Below, piece after piece: positions 23,909-35,696 of a DNA stretch of 64,000 nucleotides (positions within the stretch are counted from its first letter, which is position 1; every line of letters starts with the position of its first letter). Source of the DNA: Rhinopomastus cyanomelas. Lineage: Eukaryota > Chordata > Aves > Bucerotiformes > Rhinopomastidae. Position numbers and translations under genes: made by a program. The notes beneath the pieces were generated by a model. That model worked only from the letters and a program-made list of their open reading frames with translations. It was not told the origin of the DNA and ran no database searches. Location of the stretch: positions 62,440-126,439 of the forward strand of contig VXBP01010406.1 of the NCBI GenBank assembly GCA_013400115.1. The letters run 5' to 3'.

Positions 23909-26900
23909 AGTAGACCCTTCTCAGAACTGTGGGGGGCTGTGTGGTAAACTCTACCATCAATACAACTGTCCTGGCTTCGCTGCTCTGTTTAGAACCACGT
24001 GGGAATGTGAATTTTTAACGACGGGCTATCACTGCTTATGAAAGCAGATGTAAATCAGAGTACGTATTCAAGAAGCTTTAAAGGTGTGCTGCTGCATCCA
24101 GAGCCCAGCTCCTTCTCCAGTGCATGTTTCCTATGTGAGGAGCATCTAGCCCTTCAGTTCTTGTTGTGCCATTAGTAAAAGAGGGAAGGCAGTAAACTGA
24201 GAGAGACACAGAGCTCAGCCTTCAAGTGGCAGCGTCTCTCAGCAGCCATCATGCTCAGAATGCCTGAAATCAGGAGGAAGCCTGGCGGGAGGACTGACAT
24301 CTCTGAACAGGGTTCGGTCTGTAGGGAGCAGAGGCTTTGGCAACCTGCTAAACATCGTGTTACTGCAGTCAGCTCTCAGCATCACGAGGGGAGGGATTAA
24401 TGGACACGCACCCACATGGGAATCTTTGATGCTTTCAAATGCTCCTCGTCGTCTGGAAGCCAGTCAGCAGGCATTGCCTACGTATTTCACAGCAGCCTAC
24501 CTAGCTGGGCATCTCGGTGTGACGGTGGGAAGCCTTTTGAAATGGTGGTGAGGCATCTCAGCGCGGCGTGGATTCACCGTCGTAACGGCTGGGGTTTGGT
24601 GTTTGTTTACGTGGGGGTGCGTAGGTGTATGTGCAGCCACAGCCACAGAGCCAAAACTACTTGGGATCAAGTTTTGAACCTGAACGTCATAAGTAATTAA
24701 TGCGGCCAAAATTTCCGTGGTAGGTTGTATAAAAAGAAGAATAAGAAGGATGATAATAATAAATAATAATAGTAATAGCTGCATAATAGGAAGAGGGATC
24801 AATCCATTCATAGGCGGCAGCAACAAAACTACACTGCTCTTAAATTGCAGACATACCTGATTGTGTAACTAACTGCTCTCCAGCCTTATGTATATATTTT
24901 TTTAAATTATTATTATTATGTTTTAAATTCCTTCAAAGGAGTTTGATTGACTTTGCGGCTGCAGACTTTGAGTTAGAAGAAATTTAAACTCGGGTTGTCC
25001 ATCCAGCATCTCTCAGTCGTGGAAGGAGTAGTGATGTAGCGCCATTTGATTTTTGCCTCTGGTGTTTAGTACAGTGGAAGAAATAGAGAATGCAAAAGGT
25101 AAACACTAATCAAAATGTCACTGCAAAATAGCTGGGATTATAAGCTTAGTTTTGCAGGAGAAAAAAGTGGTAAAGTGAAAGGTGAAGTACATTGAATTTC
25201 ATGGTCACCCTACTCTTGCCTGCTAAGCTACGTTCACCCTGTCTTGCTGCAGCAGTGGCAGGGAAAGTTTTTAAAGTCTGGCTGCCCAAATTAAGTTAAT
25301 TGTGATTCCTTTGTGCTCTTCCCTGGACGTTGAATTTATTCAGATACGAAGGAATAAGACAATGCCCATTAAAATCAGTAGGATTTTCCTTACATGTGAG
25401 GCAGATCCGTGTTGGGCCCTAAATGAGGTTTGACATCGATCCCCATCCGTCTATGTAATGATTAACTGACAGTTCCACTGCGCTGTTTAATTGACATGTG
25501 GCTGGGAAATCTTTAAATGCATGAGGCAAGAGAAATCTTTCTTGATCTCGTTGCCTGATGGCTTTGATCCTACGCTGGAGGAGACCCTGTCGGTATCCGT
25601 GCGCGTAACCTCCTGATCTAATGAGCGGTACGTGAGCTGGCAGCCTGTGCTTCTGCCCCTTCGCTCTGTTGCTGCTACTCCTTTGGTAACGCACAAAACC
25701 GCAAGCGTAAGGTGTCAATTGTTCAAGTGAAGAGTAAGAACACAAAATCCACACTATCCCAGCCTAAAGAGTATCAAACTGAAAAATGGGGCAAAAGAAA
25801 ATACCACAAGCAGCAGCGCTGGCAAATACAATGTGATTGAAACCAACCGTCTCTTGATTTTTCAGACAACGAGCGACTGCGGGGCTGTGTTGAGCGAGTT
25901 GCTCTCCCTGTTTGCAGTCGAAGTAAATGAATTAATAATCAAGGGAAAGTCTTTCTAAAATATGTTCCAGATGATAGCTTTAAGTGAGTTTGGTCTCTTT
26001 TAGCCAGTGAAGTCTGGTCTCTAATTAGGTTTCTATTCTTACAGAGATGGATGTGAAGTACTTTCCAAATCTATTTGACCTTCTCAGCCTGGGGAACAAA
26101 ATTATTTCCATGCTCCTTAATTTCACAGGAGTTTTGCATTCGGTGCCAGAGAGAACTCTTGCAAACAGAGAAGAAAGTTTAAATGGCTGAGAGACCTGCT
26201 TCACTCTGCACCAGGCACGGGCTTTATTACCGCTTGTTTGCCCGTGGAGCTCTTCGCCACCCTGTGCATCTGCTTCAGTGTGCGTGCTGTCTCCTTGAAC
26301 TGGGCTTGGTGGTTACTCACAGGGAGCCTCTGCACTTGCGTTCATCTTCTGCACTTCTTAATTTCTTTTGGAAAGTCTCTATTCTCTCACCTTATTAATG
26401 CTAAAACAAAAAAAGAAGGGGGTTTTATTGCTGAAGGCAGCAGAACAGTGAACTTCTTGGTGGAGTACTGCATCTTCCCCTGCGAGTGAGAGCTAAATTA
26501 GTTCTGAGGTGCTTTCACTCAGTGGAAGTGCAACGAGAGACACCAGCCACCTCTTCGTTAATAACGTGCCGGTCACAGTGGGAGCGGCGCACAGAGCCTG
26601 CTGGGAGAGCAGTACCACCATCACCAGCAGGTAGGAAGCAAGAAGATAGGCTGAAGAGAAAGGACCCACGGGTGGAGATGAGGGCTCCAGTGTTGGAGCA
26701 TGGAAAGTCATCTATGGCTGATGAGTGAGGGTGACTCAGCCAGTGCTAACGTACAAATTGCCGCTGCTGCAGTGTTAACCGGAGCAGTTACTGCTCCAGA
26801 AAAAATTGTAGTGGTTTAGGACGTGATTTTTCCAAACCCCTGCTTGGTTGGTTGGGGTTTCTTTTTCTGTTCATAATCTATTTTCTTAAACACAACTGGA

Positions 26901-28337
26901 ATGAATCTGAGTTCTGCAGCCCAGTTCCAGAGGTTTATGGGTGACGTGTGTGCTGCACTTGTCAAACGTGAGCGGCTGGATGAAGCTGAGCATGATCTCC
27001 ATTTTTATGAGAGTCCTGTAGTAACTCTACTGCTTTACTAGTCTGAGTTCGTTCTTGGTTTGAACTCTTAAGGGTTAAGTTTTACATACAGACGGTTGGT
27101 TCTTCTTCTTTCCACCTCTCCAACCCAGACAAGCAGCAGAATGAAAATCACAGAAAGCTATAGAGGTCATCTAGTTAAAACCTCCCTCGTAACCATGACT
27201 GTGACCGTAATATCTGGGCTTCTATGTTAAAGCCAAGGAGTTGTGGACTTGGCCAAGGTAACCCCGACACTGCTGAACTTCAGCAACAAGAGAAGACAAA
27301 GGAGGATAAAATGCTCCTGCAGGTACAGGAGCAGGAATAATCTTTGTATTCTGGTGGTCTTTTGGAAATGTTTGCTGGCCTCAGGTCTCATGGCTACTTA
27401 ACCAAAGGTCTCACTCCTCCGCATGGACAGCTGGCTCTGGTTTTTATGTTTGTCTGATTTTTGGGGTTTATCGATTTCCATAGAAAAGTGACAGCATTAC
27501 ATCTTTGCAGGAAAGAGTAAACTGGATCAATTTGGCCGTCATTGGTCTCAAAATGTTTGGATTTCCAGTGTAACAGGTTGAAAAAAATCAGGGGTGGCCT
27601 GTTCTTCAGATTCTGTGATCCAGGAACTCGGATACCACTCTGGGTTTGTTCCAGCTCAGATGCTTCAAAATGGAGGGTGTGGACTGCTTGTTACAGGACA
27701 TATTATTTTTAGACCATTCTTTGAATCTCTGAGTGTTTGAACACTCAAAACACAAGAAGCAGAGACCACAACTTAATGAAAGGTCTGTGTGTGTACAGTT
27801 AGGCATGGCTGTGTCCTTCAAGAATCAAGTAGTGGCAATTTAATCGCAAAATATGGTCTTAAATGTCATTTTCTGAATTCATTAGACCGTGTCTGGCAGG
27901 GAGAAGAAATAGCTGTGGTTTACAGTGCTTTAATGTTTTCTCTTTTGGAGATGTAATCTTGGGTCAGTCTCTGCAGTTTCGGTGGGAGCTAAGGAACGAG
28001 GCAGGTTTATTATTATAAACAGCAGAAGCATCAGATAAAATGACATTCATTAGATTCATTTGGCTCCTGCTGTCTGAGGAAATAAGGACATGGTTCCTTG
28101 CACTGGCAAGTCCACGTGCACGTTAAAGGGTCTGTGTTGCCTGTCTGCTCCCCCGACATAAGTCAATAGGGATTTGTCTTGGGTGTCTTCAGTAGATGGG
28201 AAATGAACAGGCAAGTTGCTGAGCAGCGAGTTTATAACATAATTCTGCTTTGTTTCTGTAACAAATATTCTTGAAATCACAAGCCTGATCAAATAGTGTC
28301 CTCTCTGGGGATGTTTTTTATTGTGCCTGATTTCTGA
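23909..28337. other. Unassigned 4.4-kb stretch
   Basis: No recognised gene. It includes an AAT/AATAA-rich simple tract (24729-24778), an AT-rich TTATTATTATT tract near 24905, and the segments 25420-25620 and 25980-26140, whose AT-rich, motif-dense look suggests conserved non-coding elements. An exon-like segment at 25866-25922 is discussed under findings. A GGAGCAG-TTA-CTGCTCC hairpin lies at 26781-26797. Confidence 0.4.
24729..24778. repeat. AAT-rich simple repeat
   Basis: The tract runs from AAAAAGAAGAATAAGAAGG into GATAATAATAAATAATAATA and GTAATAG. It is an imperfect (AAT)n microsatellite with a purine-rich lead-in. Confidence 0.7.
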
Positions 28338-28424
28338 TCCAGTGCAGTGATCCTGCTGTGGCAGGGGGATTGGACTAGATGATCTTTCGGGGTCCCTTCC
28401 AATCCCTAATGATTCCATGATCTG
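28338..28424 (+). mobile_element. CR1 LINE 3' tail
   Basis: GTGATCCTGCTGTGGCAGGG, then GATTGGACTAGATGATCTTT and GGTCCCTTCCAATCCCTAAT, ending ATGATTCCATGATCTG. Only the last 85 bases of the element are present, with no ORF2. Confidence 0.88.
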
Positions 28425-29790
28425 TAGTCCTACTGGAGCCAAAAGGGCTTCCAGGAGGATGAAGATCCGGGTGTGTCAACGGTTGGTTTATGAAAGCTCT
28501 GCCCCTCTCAGTCCAAAATGTGCCCATCTCCTGCTACCTGTGGTGCTGTCTGCGCCACTTGATAAAGTGCTTTCGAATGGTGGAAGTGCTGGTGTATATT
28601 TTATGATCTCTGCATTAGCCTCTAATGACTTAAGAACACATTAGAGCCATAAATTGCATATTACAGCACAGTGCCCTCAGCTGTCACCTCAAAGTACTAT
28701 CATCCATCTCAAACGTGCGAGTCTGCGGCTGGGGTTGCTCCTGTGCAGGAATGCAAAATGAGTAAGGCTAGAACTCCGCTTACGCGTCGGGAGGAGGAAG
28801 TCCGGTGTTGCCGTGGGCATGGCTGAGGAGCTGATCACTGAACACAGGCTGGGCTGCCTGTAAAGGGTTAAAGTCTTGAGAGTCAAGCCTAATGAAAACA
28901 TTGCTCAAAGTACCTTGGCATTTTAGTCAAGCTCAACCATCCATATGACCCTGCAGACTTTTCTGCAATGTCGTCTATCCTTCCCCCCTTCCTGCACCAC
29001 CTCTCCCCTGAAACAAAGCCCAAAAAGATGGGGGTGATCTCTGCCTGTGCTGAGGAGCAATGGGAAGATTTCAAGCTGGTGGCAGTAGTGCTAGTGCTCT
29101 GGACTGGTAGGTCTTTGTCGGGGTCTGAAATTGTCTTCGCAGCTACTGGAATTAACTCTTCAGCCTGTGGTAAAGCAGTAGAGATAACTGTCCAGAAAAC
29201 CGTCCAGAAATGGCCTCTCTGACTGATTTCTTGCTTTTTATCTCAAGCAGCTGTTTGTCAGAGATTTCATGGCTATTGACACAGATTAGGTCGTGTATTC
29301 TGCAGGTGGAATCATCCTGTCTCAGGAAACTTCATAATTTTATAGAGGATTTTTCGGCGTGACTGGTAGGTTTTGGTGTGTGGATTACACGGTGCCCATG
29401 CCGGGACACAGACATTGAAGTGACTTTCTGAATTATTAATCCTTTGGCAGTGATTAGTCACCCAGCAGTAGAGACAGGCAAAAATAACGTGTTCGGGTAA
29501 GAAAAGCTTGGTGACAGATCAGTCCTGATAGCATCTTGACCGTGTACCAGCTGCGAATGCATCGCTGGCACGCTGAAGACTTTGTTGACTTAAACAGTTC
29601 CTGAGTGCTGCACATCGTCCTCCACTCTGCCCCAGTAAAAGGCCATTTTGTTTTGTCTGGAGAATTTGCTTGTCTTGGGGCAACAGTAAAATAGGAAAAC
29701 AGGAAAAAGAAAGATGGAAAAATTCCGTGCGGTCAGAACAGAGGAAACCTGGAGCATGTCTCCTCTAGGTTTTCTTCTCCACGTTATGTT
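28425..29790. other. Unassigned non-coding stretch
   Basis: No repeat or gene recognised. The start of the long open frame at 29714 lies here. Its first 26 or so codons are host sequence fused by chance to the CR1 frame that follows. Confidence 0.45.
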
Positions 29791-30400
29791 GAGCTCTCAG
29801 GTGGAGAGAGATTTGGGGGTGCTAGTGGACAGCAAACTTAACGTGAGTCAGCAGTGTGCCCAGGTGGCCAAGAGGGCCAAGGGCATCCTGGCCTGCATCG
29901 AGAATGGCGTAGCCAGCAGGTCAAGGGAGGTTCTCCTTCCCCTGTGTTCTGCACTGGTTAGACCACACCTGGAGGGCTGTGTTCAGTTCTGGGCCCCTCA
30001 GTTTAGGAAAGATGTCGAGGTGCTGGAAAGAGTCCAGAGAAGGGCAACTGGAATGGGGAAGGGGCTGGAAGATCAGCCCTGTGAGGAGAGGCTGAGGGAG
30101 CTGGGTTTGTTCAGCCTGGAAAAGAGGAGGCTCAGGGGTGACCTTATCACTGTCCGTAACTATCTGAGTGGTGGTTGTAGTCAGGCAGGGGTCAGTCTTT
30201 TCTCCCTGGCCACTGGAGACAGGACAAGAGGTCACAGTCTTCAGCTCCATCAGGGGAGGTTTAGACTTGACATCAGGAAGAGATTTTTCACTGCAAGAGT
30301 GATCTGGTTTTGGAATGGGCTGCCCACGGAGGTGGTTGAGTCGCCGTCCCTCGAGGTGTTCAAGGTTAGGCTGGATGAGGTGCTGAGTGGCCTGATCTAG
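29791..30400 (+). pseudogene. CR1 ORF2 C-terminal remnant, uninterrupted
   Basis: About 200 codons at the 3' end of the CR1 polyprotein are open, from VERDLGVLVDSKLNVSQQCA through LLPLCSALVRPHLEGCVQFW, VQRRATGMGKGLEDQPCEER and RLDIRKRFFTARVIWFWNGL to the terminal stop. In CR1, ORF2 encodes an endonuclease and a reverse transcriptase. Those catalytic domains lie upstream and are missing here, so the product cannot be active. Any start codon used would be host-derived and accidental. Confidence 0.9.
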
Positions 30401-30495
30401 GTGTTAGATGTTAGGTTTACTGAGTTGATTCGGATTCAGGTTGGACTGGGTGATCTTTCAGGTCTTTTCCAACCTTACCACGACTGTGATACTTT
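29791..30495 (+). mobile_element. CR1 LINE, best-preserved 3' fragment (about 705 bp)
   Basis: Runs from 'gagctctcaggtggagagagatttggggg' through the complete C-terminal part of ORF2, its TAG stop at about 30398-30400, and a 3' UTR with GGTTTACTGAGTTGATTCGG and GGTCTTTTCCAACC, to ACGACTGTGATACTTTCTG. By eye it differs from the 40.1 kb copy at about 15 positions over about 370 aligned bases (about 96% identity). This marks a young subfamily. The 5' truncation is typical of LINE insertion. Confidence 0.97.
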
Positions 30496-31395
30496 CTGCT
30501 GTTGGTTTCTTTTGTGCCTTGCATATAGACAGCGTTGTAGAACATGCTGGGTGTTGAGGGAGTTGGCATCAGGATATCCGAGGTTCCTGATGTTTTCTCT
30601 TGATGTATGCAGTATAAATATCTGAGCAGACTGAGCATCTAATAAAGGTGACCACAGCTGAGGCTGCTGCAACCCAGTAACACGCCGGGCAAGTTCTGTG
30701 ATTACACGGTTAGAGGAACAAAGCCACGCACTTCCTAGTGCGGGTACATCAGATTAATCCTCACAAGTTGTCTTAGTTCTGTAGAAATTACAGACGTGGG
30801 GAAAGGAAAAGCACAACAAATTACACTACGTCTGTGCGTTCAGACCGCGGTTCATGAAAGCGCTGTAATAAAGTTGATAGAGAAGAAAAACAAACAGGAA
30901 GGAGCAGGAAAAGTGAGTCCAGATGATCCTTCCAGCAGGAGTGCCTTGTGCTGTGTGTGTGACACGTCAGGGAGGCACCGCAAAGCGTTTGCCTCTCTGT
31001 GATCTTCATCGGTTTTGCATCATGATCGCTGATAAAGTTTTTATATGGAGAGTTTCCGTCGTGTCCTGCGCTCTCCAAATAGGCAACAGCCTGTCTCTTC
31101 TACCGTGGTTGAAAAGGAGGCCAAATGCATCAATATGTTGTGACACTGCACACTTGATCAAGTACAGGCAGTAGGTGCCAGACAACTTCCAGCCATGCAG
31201 AATTATGCATATGACCAAGCCCGTGCTGGAGGAGACTGCCTTTACTGACATTGGGAATAAATATCATAACTCTAATGTGAAGCATAAATGTGTTAGGAAG
31301 TGGTTAATTGAGCACAGGGAAGAAAAATAACTAAGGGCAGTAGATCTAGATTTGCTTGTCGTGGTTACATTTGAACACGAAGAGTTTAGATACAA
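30496..31395. other. Unassigned non-coding stretch
   Basis: No gene recognised. Overlapping short frames occur on both strands (30796-31002, 30821-31078, 30923-31174). Confidence 0.45.
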
Positions 31396-31842
31396 TGAAG
31401 AGGGAGTCCAGCGTAGGGCAATGAGGATGATGGAGGGAATAGAACACCTCCCTTATGAGGAGAGGCTGAGGGAGCTGGCTCTCTTTAGCTTGGAAAAGAG
31501 GAGACTGAGGGGTGGCCTCATTAATGTCTATAAATATATTAAGGGTGGGTGTCAGAAGGATGGAGCCAGGCTCTGCTCAAAGTCATCTGGTGATAGGACA
31601 AGGGGCAATGGTTGTAAGCTGGAACAGAGGAGGTTCCACATCAACGTGAGAAGGAACTTCTTCCCAGTGACTGAGCACTGGAACAGGCTGCCCAGGGTGG
31701 TTGTGGAGTCTCCTTCACTGGAGAAGTTTAAGACTGGCCTGGATGTGTTCCTGTGTGACTTGGTCTAGGTGACCCTGCTGTGGCAGGGGGATTGGACTGG
31801 ATGATCATTCGAGGTCCCTTCTGATCCCTAATGATTCTATGA
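31396..31842 (+). mobile_element. CR1 LINE 3' fragment, ORF2 end open to its stop
   Basis: Open frame 31352-31768 carries VQRRAMRMMEGIEHLPYEER, LALFSLEKRRLRGGLINVYK, then VRRNFFPVTEHWNRLP and LEKFKTGLDVFLCDLV before TAG. A small in-frame loss removes residues between RNFF and VTEHW. The 3' UTR has GTGACCCTGCTGTGGCAGGG and ends TGATTCTATGA. Subfamily with a LINVYK block and the ATTCTATG type of end. Confidence 0.95.
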
Positions 31843-32159
31843 AAAAGGCTGTATTGGGACAGCCCATGACAGTGGCATGCAAATGTTCACCTCTCCTCGT
31901 TGTTGTGCTGACCTCAGCTTATAGAGCTGGCAAGCACAAAGGGTGCTGCTGTAGCATGTTGAGGTGTAAAACTGCAGCTGTTAGACCAGAAGAGGTCATG
32001 TTAATTGACCTCACTGAAAATACTTGGGATGGAAAGTAGGTGTCTGCAATGATGGGCTGAAAAGAAAACAGACAGTAATAGGGCATCAGTTGGATATTTC
32101 TGGGAAGCTGGACCAAGGCCCTGGGTTTTTTATCCACCCAGGAACAGCTTCCTGCACAT

Positions 32160-32367
32160 AGGACATCATGAAAACTTTCTTCACTGAAAGAGTGGTCAGG
32201 TACTGGAACAGGCTGCCTAGGGAAGTGGTAGAGTCACCATCCCTGGAGGTGTCCAAATATGTGGAGATCTGGCACTTGGAAGCATGGATCAGTGGGCATG
32301 GTGGTGTCGGGTTGACGGCTGGACTTGGAAGTCTCTTCCAACCTTAATGGCTCTTGGATTCTGTGAT
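32160..32367 (+). mobile_element. CR1 LINE 3' fragment
   Basis: 'ggacatcatgaaaactttcttcactgaaagagtggtcagg' encodes a KTFFTERVVRYWNRLPREV-like stretch. 'gtagagtcaccatccctggaggtgtcc' follows, then the 3' UTR 'agtgggcatggtggtg' and GATTCTGTGATC. It is similar to the copies at 1.8 and 45.4 kb. Confidence 0.88.
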
Positions 32368-33424
32368 CTGTCTTTCCAAATGGAATGCGCATATTTGTGG
32401 GTGTCTCCATCACAAAGGGTTAGCAGTGACCCCAAACAAGCCATGCCAATTAACCTGGTTAATTTTTCGTGCCAAGCCAACTCTCAGCAGTCGGTGTAAT
32501 TCAGCTGGTTGGAGAGGCAGACTTGGTACACCGAGCGGAAGACTGTCCTGAGTGCCGTGAGATGATGTGGCTACGACCCTGTAATGTGGTCCCTCTCTCA
32601 GCATCCCAGCGGTAGGACACTGTTTGTACAGGAAGCAAGAAAGGAACCCTCCAGTGTTACTGGGTGCCAGAGAACTCAACTGGATGATGTCGGGCTCCTT
32701 GGGCCACAGGTTGGTTAGTCACTGTCCCTGTGAGCAGCACCTTACTGCTCTCATTACAGTTGGCGTTAAGGCATCCTCTGGCAAAGAAAAAATCCAAGTA
32801 ACTTTATGCTCCACGCTTCTGGAGAAGTGCTCCCCAAACAATGCCTCCTTCTGCTGAGAGACTGTTGCGGTGCAGTTTTTCCCTGCTGTCCCCTGTCAGC
32901 TTTCAAGTGGCAGTCAGCATTGAGGAAGCAGATTCACCTTGATGGCTCCTTTCACAGACCATGCCAGAAATGACTTGCTTTGTTTGCAGCCTCTCTCGCT
33001 CTCGTTTACAAGGTCAGGGCTGATGTTTGGTTGTTTTCCCAGCAGTGCTCTACTGACCCATTTTGCCTTAATCCCCTGATGTCACTGAAATAAACTGGGG
33101 AGGGGGAGATTTCAGAACTCGAAACAATTTCCTCTGCTGTTGTGCTCTGCTGCAAATTAATTTGATACTATTATGTAAGTGTAATCATCTGCTCTAATCA
33201 CATCACAAGATTGGGAACAGCCAGAAATAACAGGAGGGAACATTCTGGATGGTGACAGGGAGTCAGTCGAATAGGGTGTTGGTCGGGACCTGAGCTGGAA
33301 GGCTTCTGAGACTCGGTGTGACCGGTTATGCCCATGTGCCAGTCATCCCTCTCGCACCGGTGAAGGTGTTGCCCATCTGGTTCTGGAGCTCTCAACACAA
33401 GAGGGATGTGGACATGTTGCAGTA
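32368..33424. other. Unassigned non-coding stretch
   Basis: No gene or repeat recognised. Frames of up to 89 codons on both strands show no familiar motif. Confidence 0.45.
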
Positions 33425-33861
33425 TGTTCAGGGGAGGACATGAAAATGCTTAGAGGGCTGGAGCAGCTCTCTCATGAAAACAGGCTGAGAGCACTAGGGT
33501 GGTTCAGCCTGAAGAGGAGAAGACTCTTGATGGGGGAACCTTATAGCAACCTTCCAATCTCTGACAGGGGCCCAGAAGAAGGCTGAGGAAGAATTGTTCA
33601 CAAGGACATGAGACAGTAGGACAAAGGGTCATGATTTTAGAGTGGAAAAGGGCTGGACATGAGGAAAAAGCTCTTTAATCTGAGGGTGGTGGCTCACTGG
33701 AACAGGTTGCCTAGGGAGGTGGTGGAGGCTCCATCCCTGCAGACATTCAGGGTCAGGCTGAATGGGGCTCTGAGCAATTTTTTCAAGTTAGAGATGCCCC
33801 TGCTCATTGTGGAGGGGTTGCACTAGGTTAGCAACCCAATACATTTGATGGCTCTACGATT
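33425..33861 (+). mobile_element. CR1 LINE 3' fragment, old copy
   Basis: 'gctctctcatgaaaacaggctgagagcactagggtggttcagcctgaagaggagaagactc' gives the RLRALGWFSLKRRRL region with stops. It continues with 'ctctttaatctgagggtggtggctcactggaacaggttgcctagggaggtggtggagg' and a diverged 3' end (GATGGCTCTACGATT). Same subfamily as the copies at 10.5, 46.7 and 49.5 kb. Confidence 0.85.
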
Positions 33862-35322
33862 GCCAAGGAATTGGAGCCCTTTGCTCAACTGCTCGTGAGT
33901 TCTGTGTTCCTGTTCTGGGCAGAAAGCTGCTGGATTTTCTAGTGGAATGTGGAAGGGGAAAAAAGGAAACCCAAGACTGGTTGATCATGTTCCTCATATA
34001 TTTATCTGCATTTGTATGAACAGAGTGTGGGATCTCTCAGCATCACTCTGTATGCCAGTGGTGGTTCTTCTCGGAGAGGACAGCGACCCGGACCTGTGAG
34101 TCAATAGTCACATGAGCCTCTCCTCCTCTCCCTGAAATGTCTCTTTGATTAATGTCACTGTGAGGAGCTTACTGGCAGATGTTTCTTCAAACTTTTCCCA
34201 AGCGAGGTTATCTCCTTCCCGTGCGTCGTAACCTCCGCATCCTTCACTCAAGCGGAGGTCAGAGCAAAGACAGTGGTTTTCCTTGCGGTTGGGTTTGGCA
34301 TTCGTAGGCTTTCCCGGTGCCAGCGATACTCGGCTGCGCGTAACGTTTCCCCGCTGCAGCCTGTAACAGATCCATCCCGGGGAATTGCTCGGGCGGCGTT
34401 TGGGGAGCGTTTCTGGGAGCTTTCTGTGTACACACTGTGCAGACTTGGAAGCCCACTTTGATCGTTGTCTCTTCCTGGTTTAGACGTAGCAGCAGTTCGC
34501 GTTGTGTCAATGCAGTGCAAGCTGCCTTCCAGCCTGGCCTCAAAATGAGCGAACGCAGATGTTCTCTGCAGCGTGCCTTGACCTTCTTAGCATCATTTCC
34601 TCTGGAAAAGTAAATGGAGGAGGGGGGATTACAAAACACAACAATATGTTTAAAGGTCTGAGGGAGCCTTGTCTGAGCTGAGAGGCCTTTGTCTTTATTC
34701 CTGATATTGACTGGCACTGTAGCGTCACAGTGCCTCCTCGCTGACCTATTTAGGGTTTGTTCCTATGTATGGTCCTACCATCACCCCCAAAACCTGTGGT
34801 GTTTCTCTGTGTGGTTTTAGTAGCAGAATCAGGCTCTGGGGCTGGATTCTACTTCTGACCTCTTCACTAGAGCCAAATGAACACCATTTACCTGGCCAAG
34901 CCAACATGTCGGTCTAAAACCGTCGCTTGACCTTTTTTGCTTCATGTGAGGTTTTTAAATTGCTTTTTATTAGGATTGGGGGTACTGCACAGGCTAAAGC
35001 ACAAGTGGGGTTTACATTACATTTCCTGGTACTTGTGTATTAGAGTACAAAGACTGATGCATTTAGCAGAGTAGTGTCATGGGAATGTGTAGGTAGAGTT
35101 GTAAATGTCATGGTCTAGCATCCTGCCCAGTTTACTGGCCAATAATGGCCCAGTTTCTTTCAGAAGCAAATGACTGATGGCAAACCAATGTGTTTTAGAA
35201 AATTTAGCAGTGAAATGACTCTGCATACACCTGCTGTGAGGTGGGAAGAAAAGCACTTTCTGGAAGAGGCGGAGCATGGTGAGGAGAAGATGGCAACTCC
35301 TTCTTTCCGTAGGCATGTAGCT
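33862..35322. other. Unassigned stretch with CpG-rich part and a 152-codon frame
   Basis: 34200-34420 holds about 20 CpG in 220 bases, CpG-rich compared with its flanks. A minus-strand frame of 152 codons (34259-34717) overlaps it, but has no recognised domain and is within chance length for a window this size. It may be a small regulatory CpG patch. No exon is called. Confidence 0.3.
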
Positions 35323-35696
35323 GCTGGGTATCTTTAGCTTGGAGAAGAGGAGACTGAGGGGTGACCTCATTAATGTCTATAAGTATGTGAAAGGTGGGTG
35401 TCTGGAGGATGGAGCCAGGCTCAGTGTCATCTGATGATAGGACAAAGGGCAGTGGGTGTAAACTGGAACATAGGAGGTTCCGCATCAGTATGACAAGGAA
35501 CTTCTTCACAGTGAGGATGACAGAGCACTGGGACAGGCTGCTCAGGGAGGTTGTGGAGTCTCCTTCTCTGAAGACATTTAAAACCTGCCTGGACATGTTC
35601 CTGTGAGACCTGGTCTAGGTGATCCTGCTGTGGTGGGGAAATTGGACTTGATGGCCTTTCGAGGTCCCTTCCAATCCCTAATGTTCTATGAATCTG
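35323..35696 (+). mobile_element. CR1 LINE 3' fragment
   Basis: Begins at 'gggtatctttagcttggagaagaggagactgaggggtgacctcattaatgtctataag' (LFSLEKRRLRGDLINVYK). Indels place the next part in a second frame (35394-35606) with RTKGSGCKLEHRRFRISMTR and NFFTVRMTEHWDRLLREV. That frame ends at a premature TGA in the last codons. 3' UTR GATGGCCTTTCGAGGTCCCT; end TGTTCTATGAATCTG. Confidence 0.93.

Noticed and set aside
26047..26188. Short open frame after a TTTCTATTCTTACAG acceptor-like site, starting MDVKYFPNLFDLL
   Set aside because: Only 47 codons, ends in TGA with no donor before it, and no recognised family. It fits chance.
26381..26420. Minus-strand acceptor and donor 10 bases apart (AAG|GTGAGAG)
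   Set aside because: A 10-base exon is implausible; the T-rich tract arises from an A-run.
27131..27200. 'aaaatcacagaaagctatagaggtcatctag', resembling an antisense CR1 tail
   Set aside because: Too short and too diverged; the expected GGTTGGAAGGGACC block is missing.
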